The notes under the pieces are model-generated. The model saw nothing but the letters and a program-made list of their open reading frames with translations. It had not been told where the DNA came from and ran no database searches. A stretch of 64,000 bases of DNA from a bacterium HR21 (GTDB lineage Bacteria > Bacteroidota > Ignavibacteria > Kapaibacteriales > HRBIN21), in NCBI GenBank assembly GCA_002898295.1, contig BEHX01000004.1, positions 113,522 to 177,521 of the forward strand, written 5' to 3'. Numbering within the stretch: the stretch's first letter is position 1; each line of letters begins with the position of its first letter. Below, piece by piece: positions 17,193 to 27,134 of this stretch. Both the position numbers and the translations under genes were made by a program.

Positions 17193-17844
17193 GGCGGCGG
17201 AAGTGCTGGAGATTCTCTGCCAGATTTCCCCGGAAGAGTCCCGAACCGCTGACAATCACGGTAGCCCCGGCACGGACAACCTCAGCGAGGTTTCCCGCGT
17301 GAATGCCCCCGTCAACCTCGATGTCCCGCACCACGCGATGGCGCTCCAGAAATTCCCGCAGCCGTTCGATCCGGCGGAGAACTCCGGGGATAAACTCCTG
17401 CCCGGCAAAGCCCGGATTGACTGCCATGAGCAGCACGAAATCGCAGTACGGTATTGCTTCGTAGGCGTACTCCAGCGGCGTGGTAGGATTGAGGACTACC
17501 CCAGCACGCTTGCCCAACGTCCGAATGCGCTCCAGCAGCCGATGCAGATGGGCGACCGCCTCCACGTGCACCGAGATCCAATCAGCGCCGGCTTCTGCAA
17601 AGGCGTCCACGTAGCGCTCTGGGTGCGCCAGCATCAGATGACAATCCAGCGCCAGCCGCGTGTACGGGCGAATGGCTGCCACCACCAGCGGTCCCACCGT
17701 CAGGTTCGGCACAAAGTGCCCATCCATGGCGTCTACGTGGAGCAGATCCGCTCCAGCCGCTTCACACTGGCGGACTGCCTCGCCCAAGCGGGCAAAATCC
17801 GCTGAGAGCAGCGATGGGGCTATCCGTATCGCAGGGGTGCTCAT
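17137..17844 (-). CDS. rpe: Ribulose-phosphate 3-epimerase
   Basis: The 235-residue TIM-barrel enzyme interconverts ribulose-5-phosphate and xylulose-5-phosphate in the pentose phosphate pathway. Family motifs are intact: IAPSLLSADFA, HVDAMDGHFVPNLTVGP, DCHLM, MAVNPGFAGQEF and the catalytic EVDGGI. The C-terminal tail (about 15 residues, APRPKGSSSQ) is extra and is encoded where the gene overlaps the convergent lipoprotein gene. The ATG overlaps the stop of the Lon-like gene (ATGA). Confidence 0.97.
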   Translation of the reverse strand: MSTPAIRIAPSLLSADFARLGEAVRQCEAAGADLLHVDAMDGHFVPNLTVGPLVVAAIRPYTRLALDCHLMLAHPERYVDAFAEAGADWISVHVEAVAHLHRLLERIRTLGKRAGVVLNPTTPLEYAYEAIPYCDFVLLMAVNPGFAGQEFIPGVLRRIERLREFLERHRVVRDIEVDGGIHAGNLAEVVRAGATVIVSGSGLFRGNLAENLQHFRRLIADAVQQAPRPKGSSSQ

Positions 17845-20327
17845 CGCCGCCGCAGCACCGTCCGACGCCGACCCTTGTCGAGAGCAGAGCGCTGGCGGTC
17901 GCGGACACCTTCCTGAGCCAGCTTCCAGAAGGCTTCTAACCGGCGCTGGACCTTGCCAAAGAGCGTCTTCGGTGGGTAGAGCCCATCGGGGCGCCGCACT
18001 CCGGCTGGCATCCCCATCAAGAGCGGGATTGCTTCTTCGAAGTGGTCAATAGCGTAAATGTGGAAGCGCCCCTGGCGGACTGCATCAACGATCGTCTCCG
18101 GCAGCATCAAATCAGCCACGTTACGGCGGGGGATGATAACGCCTTGCGTACCCGTCAACCCCCGGGCAAGGCAGACTTCGAAAAAGCCGCGAATCTTCTC
18201 ATTGACCCCACCGATAGGCTGCATATCCCCCTTCTGGTTGAGAGAGCCGGTAACAGCGAAATCCTGCCGAATCGGTACCTGTGCCAGGGCCGAAAGCAGT
18301 GCATAGAGTTCGGCAGCCGAAGCGCTATCGCCGTCAACATCCGAGTAGGACTGTTCGAAGGCAAGCGAAGCCGAGAGTGTCAGCGGATGACGGTGAGCAA
18401 GGCGCTCCCGCAGAAGCCCCGCCAGGATGAGAACGCCCTTACTGTGGATGCGCCCGCTGAGCTCAGCTTCCCGCTCAATGCTGATAATCCCACTGCTGCC
18501 TACCCCGACAGAAGCTGTGATGCGCACAGGTTTCCCAAACGTATAGGTGCCCGTTGAGTAGACCGTCAACCCATTGATTTGCCCGATCCGCTCCCCCGTT
18601 GTATCAATCAGGAGAGTGCCTTCGAGGATAAGCTCGCGGATTTTCTCGTCGAGCAAATCATGGCGGCGGCGCCGTGCCTCGAGCGCCTCCTGCACGTGGA
18701 CACGCTCGATGCAGCGTGCCCCGTGCTGGAGCGCAACGTAGTGAGACTCCCGAACGACATCGGCAAGGTCACTGAAGCGGAGCGTCAGCTTGCGCTGTGT
18801 TTCAGCCCACTCAGCTGCCCACTCTGCCAGAGCAGCCACGGCGCTGCGATGTGCCGGTAACAGCCCCTCGTCCTGGCTGAGCTTGCGCAAAAACCGGGCA
18901 TAGGCAAGCACCATCTCAGCCGAGCGCGGGGCTTCGGTGTCGAACTGCGCATGCACTTTGAACATCTTGGGGAAATCCTCGTCGAGCACATGCAGCACGG
19001 TATAGAGCTCCGCCGGTCCCAGCAGGATGACCTTCAGGCGCACGGTAATCGGCTCCGGCTTGATCCCGGTGGGCAAGAGCGCAAACAGCGGATCCCACGC
19101 CTGAATGTCCAGCGTCCCATAGAGGAGCACATTTTTCAGCATCGCCCATACTCCGGGCTGCAGTAGCACATCGAGGGCGTTGAGGATGAGATACCCTTGG
19201 TCAGCGCGCAGGACCGACCCAGCCCGGATGGAGGAGTAATCTGCCGACCACAAGCCGCGCCCGTCCGAGACTCGGTCAATGGTGCCGAACAGATTCGCAT
19301 ACGTCGGGGTAGTCTCTACAATGACCGGGGCACACTCCGTTTGGCTGTTGTCCACGATGAGATTGACCCCGTAGTAGCGCAGACGCTCGTGCAGAAGCGC
19401 CAGCCGGTGCTCCATCTGCGCCGGGTTTTCTTGCGGCTCGGCAACGAAGAGATGGAGATGTTCCAGGAGGTCGTTTTCTATCTCGGCGAGGAACTCGCTG
19501 ATACGCTCGTACGGGAAGCGCTCCCGGAGTTCAGCAAAGATCCCACGGATGAGCACCATGACGGCGGAGCGGTCGTGCTCGCGGAGCGCCTGTTGGTACT
19601 CCTGCCACAGGCGTGCCGCCGAGCGGGTCACCTCCTGCAATCGGAAACGGACCTCATCGTAGCGTTGCCGGATTGCTTGGGCTTCCTCTAGCGTGAGCTT
19701 GCGCCCACGGACGTAGTCATCGAGCTCCTCGATGGTGATTGGCATGCCGTTGATAACGGGGAAGATGTCCGGCTCTACTCCCGTTGGAGTCTCAATCTGT
19801 CCCAGCACAAACCCCTGCTGTTTGAGCTCCTCTTCAAACTGTGCGAGCATTCGGCGATGGCGTTCCTCGAACTGCTGCGTCAGTCCACGACGCTGTGCGC
19901 GGAAGCTTTCTTGCTCGAACAGCTGCGGAATCCGCTGGCGGAGAAGAGCCACGGCATCTGCCAGAGCCGAGCGGAATGCACTCCCCTGTCCTTTGGGCAG
20001 CCGCAAAAGCCGCGGCTTGCTGGGCTCGCGGAAGTTGTGCACGTAGCAGTAGTCATAAAGCGGTGGGCACTCTCGCAGCTCTTCTTGGAGAATCTTCTGC
20101 ACGGTCGTCAGGCGTCCGGTTCCCGAGAGTCCGGAGACATACACGTTGTACCCCGGTGCCCAGAGGCGAACGCCCAGCCGCAGTGCCTCCAGCGCTCGCG
20201 GCTGCCCGACGATTTCCTCCAGCGGCTCTAATTCCTCGGTCGTCTCAAAGGGCAATTCCTCCTCTGGGCAACGCCAGCGAAGCTGTTCGGGGGCAAGCTC
20301 ATGCGCGCTACGACGGGGCTGCCTCAT
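17841..20327 (-). CDS. Lon-like ATP-dependent protease (AAA_32/S16 type)
   Basis: The 828-residue protein has an AAA domain with an atypical P-loop, GLSGTGRLTT, with Arg where Lys is usual. A long helical insert spans about residues 130-300. The C-terminal S16 protease domain carries catalytic Ser668 (DGDSAS) and Lys711 (GGVNEKI). The 43-residue spacing matches classical Lon. It lacks the Lon N-terminal substrate domain, as in the LonB/YcbZ-like group, and should degrade proteins in the cytosol. It is the middle gene of an addB-like/lon-like/rpe operon joined by ATGA overlaps. Confidence 0.93.
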   Translation of the reverse strand: MRQPRRSAHELAPEQLRWRCPEEELPFETTEELEPLEEIVGQPRALEALRLGVRLWAPGYNVYVSGLSGTGRLTTVQKILQEELRECPPLYDYCYVHNFREPSKPRLLRLPKGQGSAFRSALADAVALLRQRIPQLFEQESFRAQRRGLTQQFEERHRRMLAQFEEELKQQGFVLGQIETPTGVEPDIFPVINGMPITIEELDDYVRGRKLTLEEAQAIRQRYDEVRFRLQEVTRSAARLWQEYQQALREHDRSAVMVLIRGIFAELRERFPYERISEFLAEIENDLLEHLHLFVAEPQENPAQMEHRLALLHERLRYYGVNLIVDNSQTECAPVIVETTPTYANLFGTIDRVSDGRGLWSADYSSIRAGSVLRADQGYLILNALDVLLQPGVWAMLKNVLLYGTLDIQAWDPLFALLPTGIKPEPITVRLKVILLGPAELYTVLHVLDEDFPKMFKVHAQFDTEAPRSAEMVLAYARFLRKLSQDEGLLPAHRSAVAALAEWAAEWAETQRKLTLRFSDLADVVRESHYVALQHGARCIERVHVQEALEARRRRHDLLDEKIRELILEGTLLIDTTGERIGQINGLTVYSTGTYTFGKPVRITASVGVGSSGIISIEREAELSGRIHSKGVLILAGLLRERLAHRHPLTLSASLAFEQSYSDVDGDSASAAELYALLSALAQVPIRQDFAVTGSLNQKGDMQPIGGVNEKIRGFFEVCLARGLTGTQGVIIPRRNVADLMLPETIVDAVRQGRFHIYAIDHFEEAIPLLMGMPAGVRRPDGLYPPKTLFGKVQRRLEAFWKLAQEGVRDRQRSALDKGRRRTVLRRR

Positions 20328-23300
20328 TCCTCCACTACCCGAAGCTGCTCAATGCGACACAGGGCTTTATACGGACAAGAGCGGCAAACCGTGTTCCGAT
20401 ACGGAGCCACCGGGAAGAAGCCCTGCCGGATCCCTTCAACTGCCGCTTCAGCAAAGGCTCGGGCACGTTCAAGGATATCCTCCAGCGGTTCCGGCGTGTG
20501 CCACCAACTGAGCAGAAGCTTCTCGCTTGCCTCTCCCCGAGCTCGGTTCCTGCGCTGGGGACGCAAAGCGTAGAACGCAGCGAAGGCAGGTTCAACATGG
20601 AGTCCATACTCACGGGCAAGCACGTGCTGTGCCGCCCAGAGATAGAGCGGAAGCTGGAGATGGTATCCCCGGTGCAGATCTGCCTGGGATGCTTGTCGCT
20701 CAAGCGGTCCGCTCTTGTAGTCGGCGACCCCCAGCAGCATACGCCCTTCGGCAGGGAAGAGCTCGATCCGGTCAATCCGTCCACGCAGCCAGGCCGTCTC
20801 CGTCAGGGGGACAGGGGCAGCCAGTGTCGGCTGCATCCCGAAGCCGAGTTCCACAGCAACGGGAACAAAGCCGGGGCGCTCGCGCTGCCGCTCCCTTTCC
20901 TGCTGCAGCCAGAACCACAGCTCGCCCGGGCGTCCTTCCGCCCCGAGCAATTGCTCCCATTCGAGCTGAAACCAGGGATGCTCGAAGTGGACGTGCTGCA
21001 ATTCCTCCTCGGCAATACGCCGGAGACGCTCGAAGAGCACCTCCGGCTCCTCCTCAAGCAGCGCCGGACGCAGAGCCGGCAGCCCTTCGCGCCGAGGCAG
21101 AGCAAGCGGCTCACTTTGTTGCTGCAGCTCTCGCAGGAAGCGGTAGACAATCCGATGGAGTACCACCCCCCGTTCCAGCGGGGAGAGCTCCAGCGGAGGA
21201 GCTCCCCACGGGCGTAACCGCAGCACATGCGTAGCAAAGTACCGGTAAGGGCACTGGCGGTAGAGCTCCAACTCCGTGGCGGAAAAATACACTCCGATGT
21301 GCTCCTGAAAGCGTGCCTTTTCCTCCTCGCCCAGGGGCAAAGGGGAATGGAGCGGATCGGGCTCCCACGGGCGCAGAAGGAAATCTGGCACCACGGCGTC
21401 CGGAACAGCTCCGTTCGTCCCGTCAGATCCTCCTTCCAGGAGCAGCTCGCTGAGACTGCCACGAACGGCAACGAAACGCTCCGAGGAAGGCAACGCCGAG
21501 CCTGCGTGCATCCGTTGTTCCAGCTCCGGAAGGCTCACCACGCAGCCATCCTGAGCCAGCGAGGTTACCTTGAGGAGCTCGTCCACGAAGGGCGAGCGCA
21601 CCAGCTGTTCGGCACCCTGCTGGAGTGGGTAGGTAATGTAGAGCCTCTGCTCGCCTGCCTCCAGCGCATCGGGATGGTTGGTCAGGAATTGATAGAAGAG
21701 CATCCGCTCTGCACGCCGATGACGCTCCTCCGCGTGTGGAAGCTCGTAGCCTAGCAAGTGCTCAACCCGGTAGGGAAGCGGGAACTCCCCATCCACGGCA
21801 CCGCAGAGAATGAGCACCCGGAAAGGAATGCCGCGGGTCTGTTCGATAGAGGTAACCGTCACACCGGCACCGGGCTTTTCCCGCACCTGGTAGCGTTCTG
21901 CTCGGAGCGCCGCCAGGAAGCGCTCCAGGTACTGCTCCAGCGGACGCGGTTGCTGCCCCCAACGCCGCTGGATGATGGCGACAAACTCTTCGGTCAGCTC
22001 CATGACGGCAGTCAACGCGCGGGCATCTCGCTCCACCTGCTCCACCACGGCAAGCCATTCTGCATCGCTCTGCCAGGGCTTCTGGCGGAGCTGCCGGTAG
22101 GCATCGCAGACAGCGTCGTAGAGCCCCATACCGAGTAGGATATCCTCGGTGACCAGGCGCAGGAACTCCTTGGGCGTATACCGACGCTGCTCCCAACTGA
22201 GCCGCTGCCTCAGCGCGAGGAAGTCCTGTAAGGCACGGTGGCAGGCTTCCAGCTCGCGCTGGAGTTGCTCCCGCTCCAGAGGATCGCTGTACGGATCTGC
22301 CTGCAGGAGCTCGAGCTGCCGCTGGAGAAACTGGCACCCCATCTGGAGCTGCCGCTGCCAGCCCTGTGCACCCCCGAAGCGATGCCCCCCGAGAATCCGC
22401 CGCCGAACCGCAACCGCCAGCAGATTGACCCCATCGAGAGGCTCCCCATGTGGTCCGGTCAGCCGCACGTATGGGTTGTGCACAAGGCGCTCCAGCTCGA
22501 CCCGGCGGAAGCCATTGAGCGGGAAAGAGAGGAGGCTGACCACCGCAACGGCTATCGGCGACTGGACCAGCCAGAAGCGGTCCGTCACGTTGGCAGGGAT
22601 GCGGTAGAGAGCGAACACTTCCCGGAAGAGCGCCGAGTAGAGCTCCGGCTGGCGCATGACGATGGCAATCTCCGAAGGGCGATACCCCTGACAGCAGAGC
22701 AAGTCCTTGACCAGCCGGGCGATGACAAGCACCTCCTCCTCACGGTCGCGGCACTCCAGAATCCTGACCACCGCGGAGAAGCCCGGATGGCGGATATCGC
22801 GCTCGGTATTGAAGAGCCAGCGCCGCAGGTACGCCCCCAACGGCAGGAAAATGCGCTCCTCCGGCGGAGTCTGCTCCGTCATCAGCACCGGCGGGTCGGT
22901 CGAGACAGCACAGTAGCCTGCCTCCCGCAGCCGCTCGATGAGCTCCTGGAAGTTGCCGAAAAGCGGACCGTTCTCGGGCGAGTAATCAATGCGCACAACG
23001 ACAGGGAGTTCCTGCTCCACGAGCGCTTCCAGTACCCCAAGCTCCGGCGGACGGAATTCCGAAAACCCTTCCAGCAACAGGAGTTCTGTCCCGGGAAAGA
23101 GCAGCTGCAGCCGTGCAGCGCCCTCTTGGAAGGCTCTGCGCACCACTGCCCAACCCTGTGGCTCATCGAGGAAGTCGTCTCCCAGAAGCGCTTCGTAGGC
23201 TTCAGCAAGGGCAAGGATATCGCGCAAGCGGAGAGGCTCAACGCTGGGATCTGGCTCCTCGAGCGCCCGTTGCAGGCGTGCCCGCAAGGCAGCCGCGTCA

Positions 23301-23752
23301 ACGCCATCGCGGCGGATGCCGCGGATGAGTGCCGCCAGCTGCTCGAGTAACCCCGGTGACACTGGTTCTTCCCCACGCCGGAAGAAGGACAGCGGTGCTC
23401 GGCGGGCTGCCTCGTCGAAGAGCGCCATCTGATGGGCATCGGAGAGCACAATGTAGCGCCCCGGTGGGAAGATCCGCGCAAGCACCGTCCAGAGGAAGCC
23501 TGCCAAGGTAAAGAGCAGCGGCTCCGGAGACGCCTTGCCGTGGGTCTGTGCAGCCCAACGGAAGAACTGCCGTTTGAGCCACCGTACACGCCGCTCTGTC
23601 GGTACCAGACAGAGGAAACGCCCCGGCGCATCTGCTTCCGCTGCCTGCCGCAGGAGAGATTCCACGCGGAGCTGGGTCTCCATCTCCTGCAGCATCGAAC
23701 CGCGTGGCTGCCACCGCTGCGAAGCTGCGGGGTTCAAGAGGAGATACGCCAC
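20324..23752 (-). CDS. AddB-like helicase-nuclease with Fe-S cluster
   Basis: The protein has 1142 residues from a GTG at 23752; an in-frame ATG at 23695 gives a slightly shorter form. The N-terminal half resembles the inactive UvrD-type helicase domain of AddB (LVPTERRVRWLKRQF). The C-terminal half is a PD-(D/E)XK exonuclease (GRIDRIE, VADYKSG, HLQLPLY). Four Cys, one in RQCPYRYF and three in a C-x2-C-x5-C set near the C-terminus, form the AddB-type 4Fe-4S staple. AddAB resects double-strand breaks for recombination. No addA is present in the window. A clear P-loop was not seen. Confidence 0.88.
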   Translation of the reverse strand: MAYLLLNPAASQRWQPRGSMLQEMETQLRVESLLRQAAEADAPGRFLCLVPTERRVRWLKRQFFRWAAQTHGKASPEPLLFTLAGFLWTVLARIFPPGRYIVLSDAHQMALFDEAARRAPLSFFRRGEEPVSPGLLEQLAALIRGIRRDGVDAAALRARLQRALEEPDPSVEPLRLRDILALAEAYEALLGDDFLDEPQGWAVVRRAFQEGAARLQLLFPGTELLLLEGFSEFRPPELGVLEALVEQELPVVVRIDYSPENGPLFGNFQELIERLREAGYCAVSTDPPVLMTEQTPPEERIFLPLGAYLRRWLFNTERDIRHPGFSAVVRILECRDREEEVLVIARLVKDLLCCQGYRPSEIAIVMRQPELYSALFREVFALYRIPANVTDRFWLVQSPIAVAVVSLLSFPLNGFRRVELERLVHNPYVRLTGPHGEPLDGVNLLAVAVRRRILGGHRFGGAQGWQRQLQMGCQFLQRQLELLQADPYSDPLEREQLQRELEACHRALQDFLALRQRLSWEQRRYTPKEFLRLVTEDILLGMGLYDAVCDAYRQLRQKPWQSDAEWLAVVEQVERDARALTAVMELTEEFVAIIQRRWGQQPRPLEQYLERFLAALRAERYQVREKPGAGVTVTSIEQTRGIPFRVLILCGAVDGEFPLPYRVEHLLGYELPHAEERHRRAERMLFYQFLTNHPDALEAGEQRLYITYPLQQGAEQLVRSPFVDELLKVTSLAQDGCVVSLPELEQRMHAGSALPSSERFVAVRGSLSELLLEGGSDGTNGAVPDAVVPDFLLRPWEPDPLHSPLPLGEEEKARFQEHIGVYFSATELELYRQCPYRYFATHVLRLRPWGAPPLELSPLERGVVLHRIVYRFLRELQQQSEPLALPRREGLPALRPALLEEEPEVLFERLRRIAEEELQHVHFEHPWFQLEWEQLLGAEGRPGELWFWLQQERERQRERPGFVPVAVELGFGMQPTLAAPVPLTETAWLRGRIDRIELFPAEGRMLLGVADYKSGPLERQASQADLHRGYHLQLPLYLWAAQHVLAREYGLHVEPAFAAFYALRPQRRNRARGEASEKLLLSWWHTPEPLEDILERARAFAEAAVEGIRQGFFPVAPYRNTVCRSCPYKALCRIEQLRVVEE

Positions 23753-23830
23753 TGCTACTGCCGGGTGCTGTTTGCTATTTTGCGCCAGCGAAATTGCAAC
23801 TTTTCCAGCACAACGCCTGCCCTGTACGCC

Positions 23831-24454
23831 ATGTTTACCGGTATTGTCGAAGCCCGTGGTCGCCTCCTGCGACGGCAGAAGACCCCAACAGGGGTCCGTC
23901 TCTGGATCGAAGCCCCAGAGCTTGCAGCCGAGTTGCTCCCCGGTGCCTCAATTGCTGTCAGCGGCGTTTGCCTGACAGTGGCAGGGACTGCCCTGAACTG
24001 CTTCTGGGTCGATGTTATCCCGGAGACACTGCGGAAGACAACCCTGGGACGCCTCCGGCGCGGGGCAACGGTAAACTTGGAACGCGCTCTGGCACTTACC
24101 GGACGCTTGGACGGACATCTGGTCTCCGGGCACGTTGACTGCATCAGCCGCGTCCGCTCGGTGGAGCACTCCTCCGGGGAGCACCACCTCTGGATTGCCC
24201 TGCCGGCGCCGTTCCAGCAGTATGCCATTCTCCACGGCTCGATCTGTGTGGACGGAGTAAGCCTCACTATTGCCCGTCTCCGCAGCGATGCATTCATGGT
24301 TGCCCTCATCCCCACCACGCTGGAACGGACAACCCTCGGCGAGCTCCGCCCCGGCTCGTGGGTCAACCTGGAATTCGACCTGGTGGCAAAATACATCGAA
24401 AGACTGCTGCGTCCGTACTTGCGCCTGTTTTTCCAGAAGCCGCAGTCACCATGA
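23831..24454 (+). CDS. ribE: Riboflavin synthase, alpha chain
   Basis: The 207-residue enzyme has two repeated lumazine-binding barrels. The first starts MFTGIVEARG; the second contains GRLDGHLVSGHVDC, with a parallel SICVDGVSLTIA. It dismutates two 6,7-dimethyl-8-ribityllumazine molecules to riboflavin. The ATG at 23831 begins the conserved MFTGIVE motif. The gap to the divergent addB-like gene is 78 bases, too short for an FMN riboswitch, and none is visible. The stop overlaps the ATG of the AAA ATPase (ATGA). Confidence 0.97.
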   Translation: MFTGIVEARGRLLRRQKTPTGVRLWIEAPELAAELLPGASIAVSGVCLTVAGTALNCFWVDVIPETLRKTTLGRLRRGATVNLERALALTGRLDGHLVSGHVDCISRVRSVEHSSGEHHLWIALPAPFQQYAILHGSICVDGVSLTIARLRSDAFMVALIPTTLERTTLGELRPGSWVNLEFDLVAKYIERLLRPYLRLFFQKPQSP

Positions 24455-25947
24455 AACCGAAGGCTCGCACGCTCGGGGAGCTGAAAGCCTCCGGCTACCG
24501 CGTCCTGCCCGTCAAGGAGGAGATGCGCCGCAATGTGATTGAAAAGCTCCGTCGCCGCGAGACGCTCTTCCCCGGTATCATTGGCTTCGACGACACGGTC
24601 ATCCCGCAAATCGTCAACGCCATCTTGGCAAAGCACGATATGATCCTGCTCGGGCTCCGCGGGCAGGCGAAAACCCGCATTGCCCGCATGCTCATCAATT
24701 TCCTCGACGAATACGTGCCCATCGTTGCCGGTTCTGAAGTCAACGACAACCCCTTCGCCCCGATCTCCAAGTACGCCACCGATCTGATTGCCGAAATGGG
24801 CGAGGAGACCCCCATTGAGTGGATTCACCGCTCGGAACGCTACGGCGAAAAACTTGCCACCCCCGATGTGACAATTGCCGATCTCATCGGCGACATTGAC
24901 CCTATCAAAGCCGCTACCCAGCGCCTCCACTACGCGCACGAGGGCGCCATCCACTTCGGTATCATCCCCCGGACCAACCGCGGCATCTTCGTCATCAACG
25001 AGCTGCCTGACTTACAGCCGCGCATTCAGGTCGGACTCTTCAACATCTTGCAAGAACGCGACATTCAAATCCGCGGCTTCAAAGTCCGCCTGCCCCTCGA
25101 TATCTGCCTGGTCTTTACAGCAAACCCGGAAGACTATACCCGCCGCGGCACGATCATCACCCCGCTGAAAGACCGCATCCAAGCCCAGATTCTGACCCAC
25201 TACCCCCGCAGGCTCGAAGACGGCATTGCCATCACCGAACAGGAAGCCTGGATTCACCGTGCCCCCGATATGGATGTGGTGCTCCCGCTCTACCTGAAGC
25301 AAATCGTGGAAAACATCGCCTTTATCGCTCGCGGAAGCGAGTTTGTCGACCAAAGTTCTGGGGTCTCTGCCCGGCTGAGTATCTCGACGCTGGAAGCCCT
25401 CATCTCCAACGCGGAACGACGGGCGATCCTGACCGGGGAACGGGTCATTGCCCCCCGCATTGTCGACCTCAACCGAGCCTTGACCGGCATCACGGGCAAG
25501 GTGGAGCTGGTCTTTGAAGGAGAGCAAGAGGGTCCGGTCAAGGTCGCCAAAGCCCTCATCGGGCGAGCTGTACGGGAGACCTTCAAGCTGTACTTCCCCG
25601 ATCCGCTGGCACGCCCTCGCCGCCGTGAAGGCAGCAGCCCGGAGCAGAGTCCGTATGCGGAAATCATCCGCTGGTTTGAAGCCGGCAACAGCGTCACCAT
25701 TGACGACCAGATGCCGACGGATGCCTATGTCCGGGAGCTCGACCGCGTCCCAACACTGCGCCGTCTGGCAGTACAATACCTGAAGCTCAACGAGCATAAC
25801 CCGTACGAGCTCGGCACCGCGATGGAGTTCATCCTCGACGCACTGCATCAGCACTCCAAGCTGGCCAAAGAGGAGCTGGACAGCTCAGCCACCTACAAGG
25901 ACATGCTGGGCACGCTCTTCCGGGGTCGGGCAGAGGAAGAAGAGTAA
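24451..25947 (+). CDS. Magnesium-chelatase/MoxR-like AAA+ ATPase
   Basis: The 498-residue AAA+ protein has an unusual P-loop (GLRGQAKTRIAR) and a Walker B of the form FVINELPDL. A sensor region (FTANPEDYTRRG) and the helix-2 insert typical of the ChlI/MoxR clade follow. It is longer than ChlI and has a C-terminal helical extension ending in acidic residues. Such ATPases usually work with a von Willebrand factor A protein to remodel other proteins; no vWA gene lies next to it. Position after ribE (ATGA overlap) and before purK suggests co-transcription, not shared function. The substrate is unknown. Confidence 0.85.
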   Translation: MKPKARTLGELKASGYRVLPVKEEMRRNVIEKLRRRETLFPGIIGFDDTVIPQIVNAILAKHDMILLGLRGQAKTRIARMLINFLDEYVPIVAGSEVNDNPFAPISKYATDLIAEMGEETPIEWIHRSERYGEKLATPDVTIADLIGDIDPIKAATQRLHYAHEGAIHFGIIPRTNRGIFVINELPDLQPRIQVGLFNILQERDIQIRGFKVRLPLDICLVFTANPEDYTRRGTIITPLKDRIQAQILTHYPRRLEDGIAITEQEAWIHRAPDMDVVLPLYLKQIVENIAFIARGSEFVDQSSGVSARLSISTLEALISNAERRAILTGERVIAPRIVDLNRALTGITGKVELVFEGEQEGPVKVAKALIGRAVRETFKLYFPDPLARPRRREGSSPEQSPYAEIIRWFEAGNSVTIDDQMPTDAYVRELDRVPTLRRLAVQYLKLNEHNPYELGTAMEFILDALHQHSKLAKEELDSSATYKDMLGTLFRGRAEEEE

Positions 25948-25970
25948 GGTTCCGCCTTTGAACGCAGACC

Positions 25971-27134
25971 ATGCTTGCCTCGCCCTTCAAAGCTGGTCGA
26001 GAGCTGACACTGGGCATCATCGGGGGTGGGCAGCTGGCAAAAATGCTCGCACAGGCTGCCTACCGGCTCGGGCTCCGGGTTGCCATCATCGAGCATGGGG
26101 CGGATTCCCCCGCCGGTCGCATGACCCAGCTGGAGTTCCCCGACGGCTGGACCTCTCCGGAGGCACTCAACGCCTTCGTCGATGCCAGCGATATCATCAC
26201 GCTGGAAAATGAGTTCGTTGCCCCAGAGCTCTTGCAGGCAATTGCCCAGCGACGCCCCGTGTATCCCACCCCGGAGACCATAGCGCGAGTCCGGGACAAG
26301 CTCGTGCAGAAGCAAACCATGGCAGCTGCCGGTATTCCCGTGCCAGCATTCGCCGGGGTGGCAACCCCGGAAGAGGTGCTCTCCTTTGCCCGCACGCGGG
26401 GCTTCCCGCTAGTGCTCAAGTCCCGGACCTTCGGCTACGATGGCTACGGGAATGCTACCCTCGACACGGCCGAGGAGCTCCCCCGAGCCTGGGAAATGCT
26501 CTGGCAACGGGTACAGCACGAGGGCATACTGGTAGAGGAATTCGTGCTGCTGCAGAAGGAGCTCGCCGTCATCGTTGCCCGCTCCCGCCGAGGAGAGCTT
26601 GCCGTCTACCCCTGTGTGGAAACTGTCCAACAGGACCACGTCTGCCGAGTTGTCTACGCCCCGGCACCTCTTCCGGAGCCATTGCGCCGGCAGGCACAGG
26701 AGCTGGCCGTTGCCTGTGTAGAAGCCATCGATGGGGTTGGCGTCTTCGCTGTCGAGCTCTTCCTGAGCCAGGACGGCACGATTCTCTTCAACGAAATTGC
26801 TCCACGCCCGCACAACTCCGGGCATTACACGATTGAGGCGTGCTACACCTCGCAATTCGAGAACGCCATCCGCGCTGTCTGTGGACTCCCCCTGGGGTCG
26901 CCCGAGATGTTCGTACCGGCAGCCGTCATGGTCAATCTGCTCGGGGTGCGATCCGGCAGCGGCATTCCCGATGCCGTCACAGAGGCTCTCCGTGTTGGGA
27001 AAGCTTGGATTCACCTCTACGGCAAACGCGAGAGCCGCCCCCGGCGAAAGATGGGGCACGTCACCGCGGTCGGGGCAACGTTGGAGGAAGCATACCGCTT
27101 GGCACAGCAGGCTGCCGACGGCATCATGTGGTAA
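25971..27134 (+). CDS. purK: N5-carboxyaminoimidazole ribonucleotide synthase
   Basis: The 387-residue ATP-grasp enzyme carboxylates aminoimidazole ribonucleotide with bicarbonate and ATP in purine synthesis. Motifs: GIIGGGQLAKML at the N-terminus, KSRTFGYDGYGN for nucleotide binding, and NEIAPRPHNSGHYTIEAC in the C-terminal lobe. The length is normal. The catalytic partner purE is not in the window. The stop lies inside the convergent ptsI gene by 11 bases. Confidence 0.97.
   Translation: MLASPFKAGRELTLGIIGGGQLAKMLAQAAYRLGLRVAIIEHGADSPAGRMTQLEFPDGWTSPEALNAFVDASDIITLENEFVAPELLQAIAQRRPVYPTPETIARVRDKLVQKQTMAAAGIPVPAFAGVATPEEVLSFARTRGFPLVLKSRTFGYDGYGNATLDTAEELPRAWEMLWQRVQHEGILVEEFVLLQKELAVIVARSRRGELAVYPCVETVQQDHVCRVVYAPAPLPEPLRRQAQELAVACVEAIDGVGVFAVELFLSQDGTILFNEIAPRPHNSGHYTIEACYTSQFENAIRAVCGLPLGSPEMFVPAAVMVNLLGVRSGSGIPDAVTEALRVGKAWIHLYGKRESRPRRKMGHVTAVGATLEEAYRLAQQAADGIMW

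Noticed and set aside
23753..23830. FMN riboswitch ahead of ribE
   Set aside because: The gap is only 78 bases and none of the conserved FMN aptamer segments is present.
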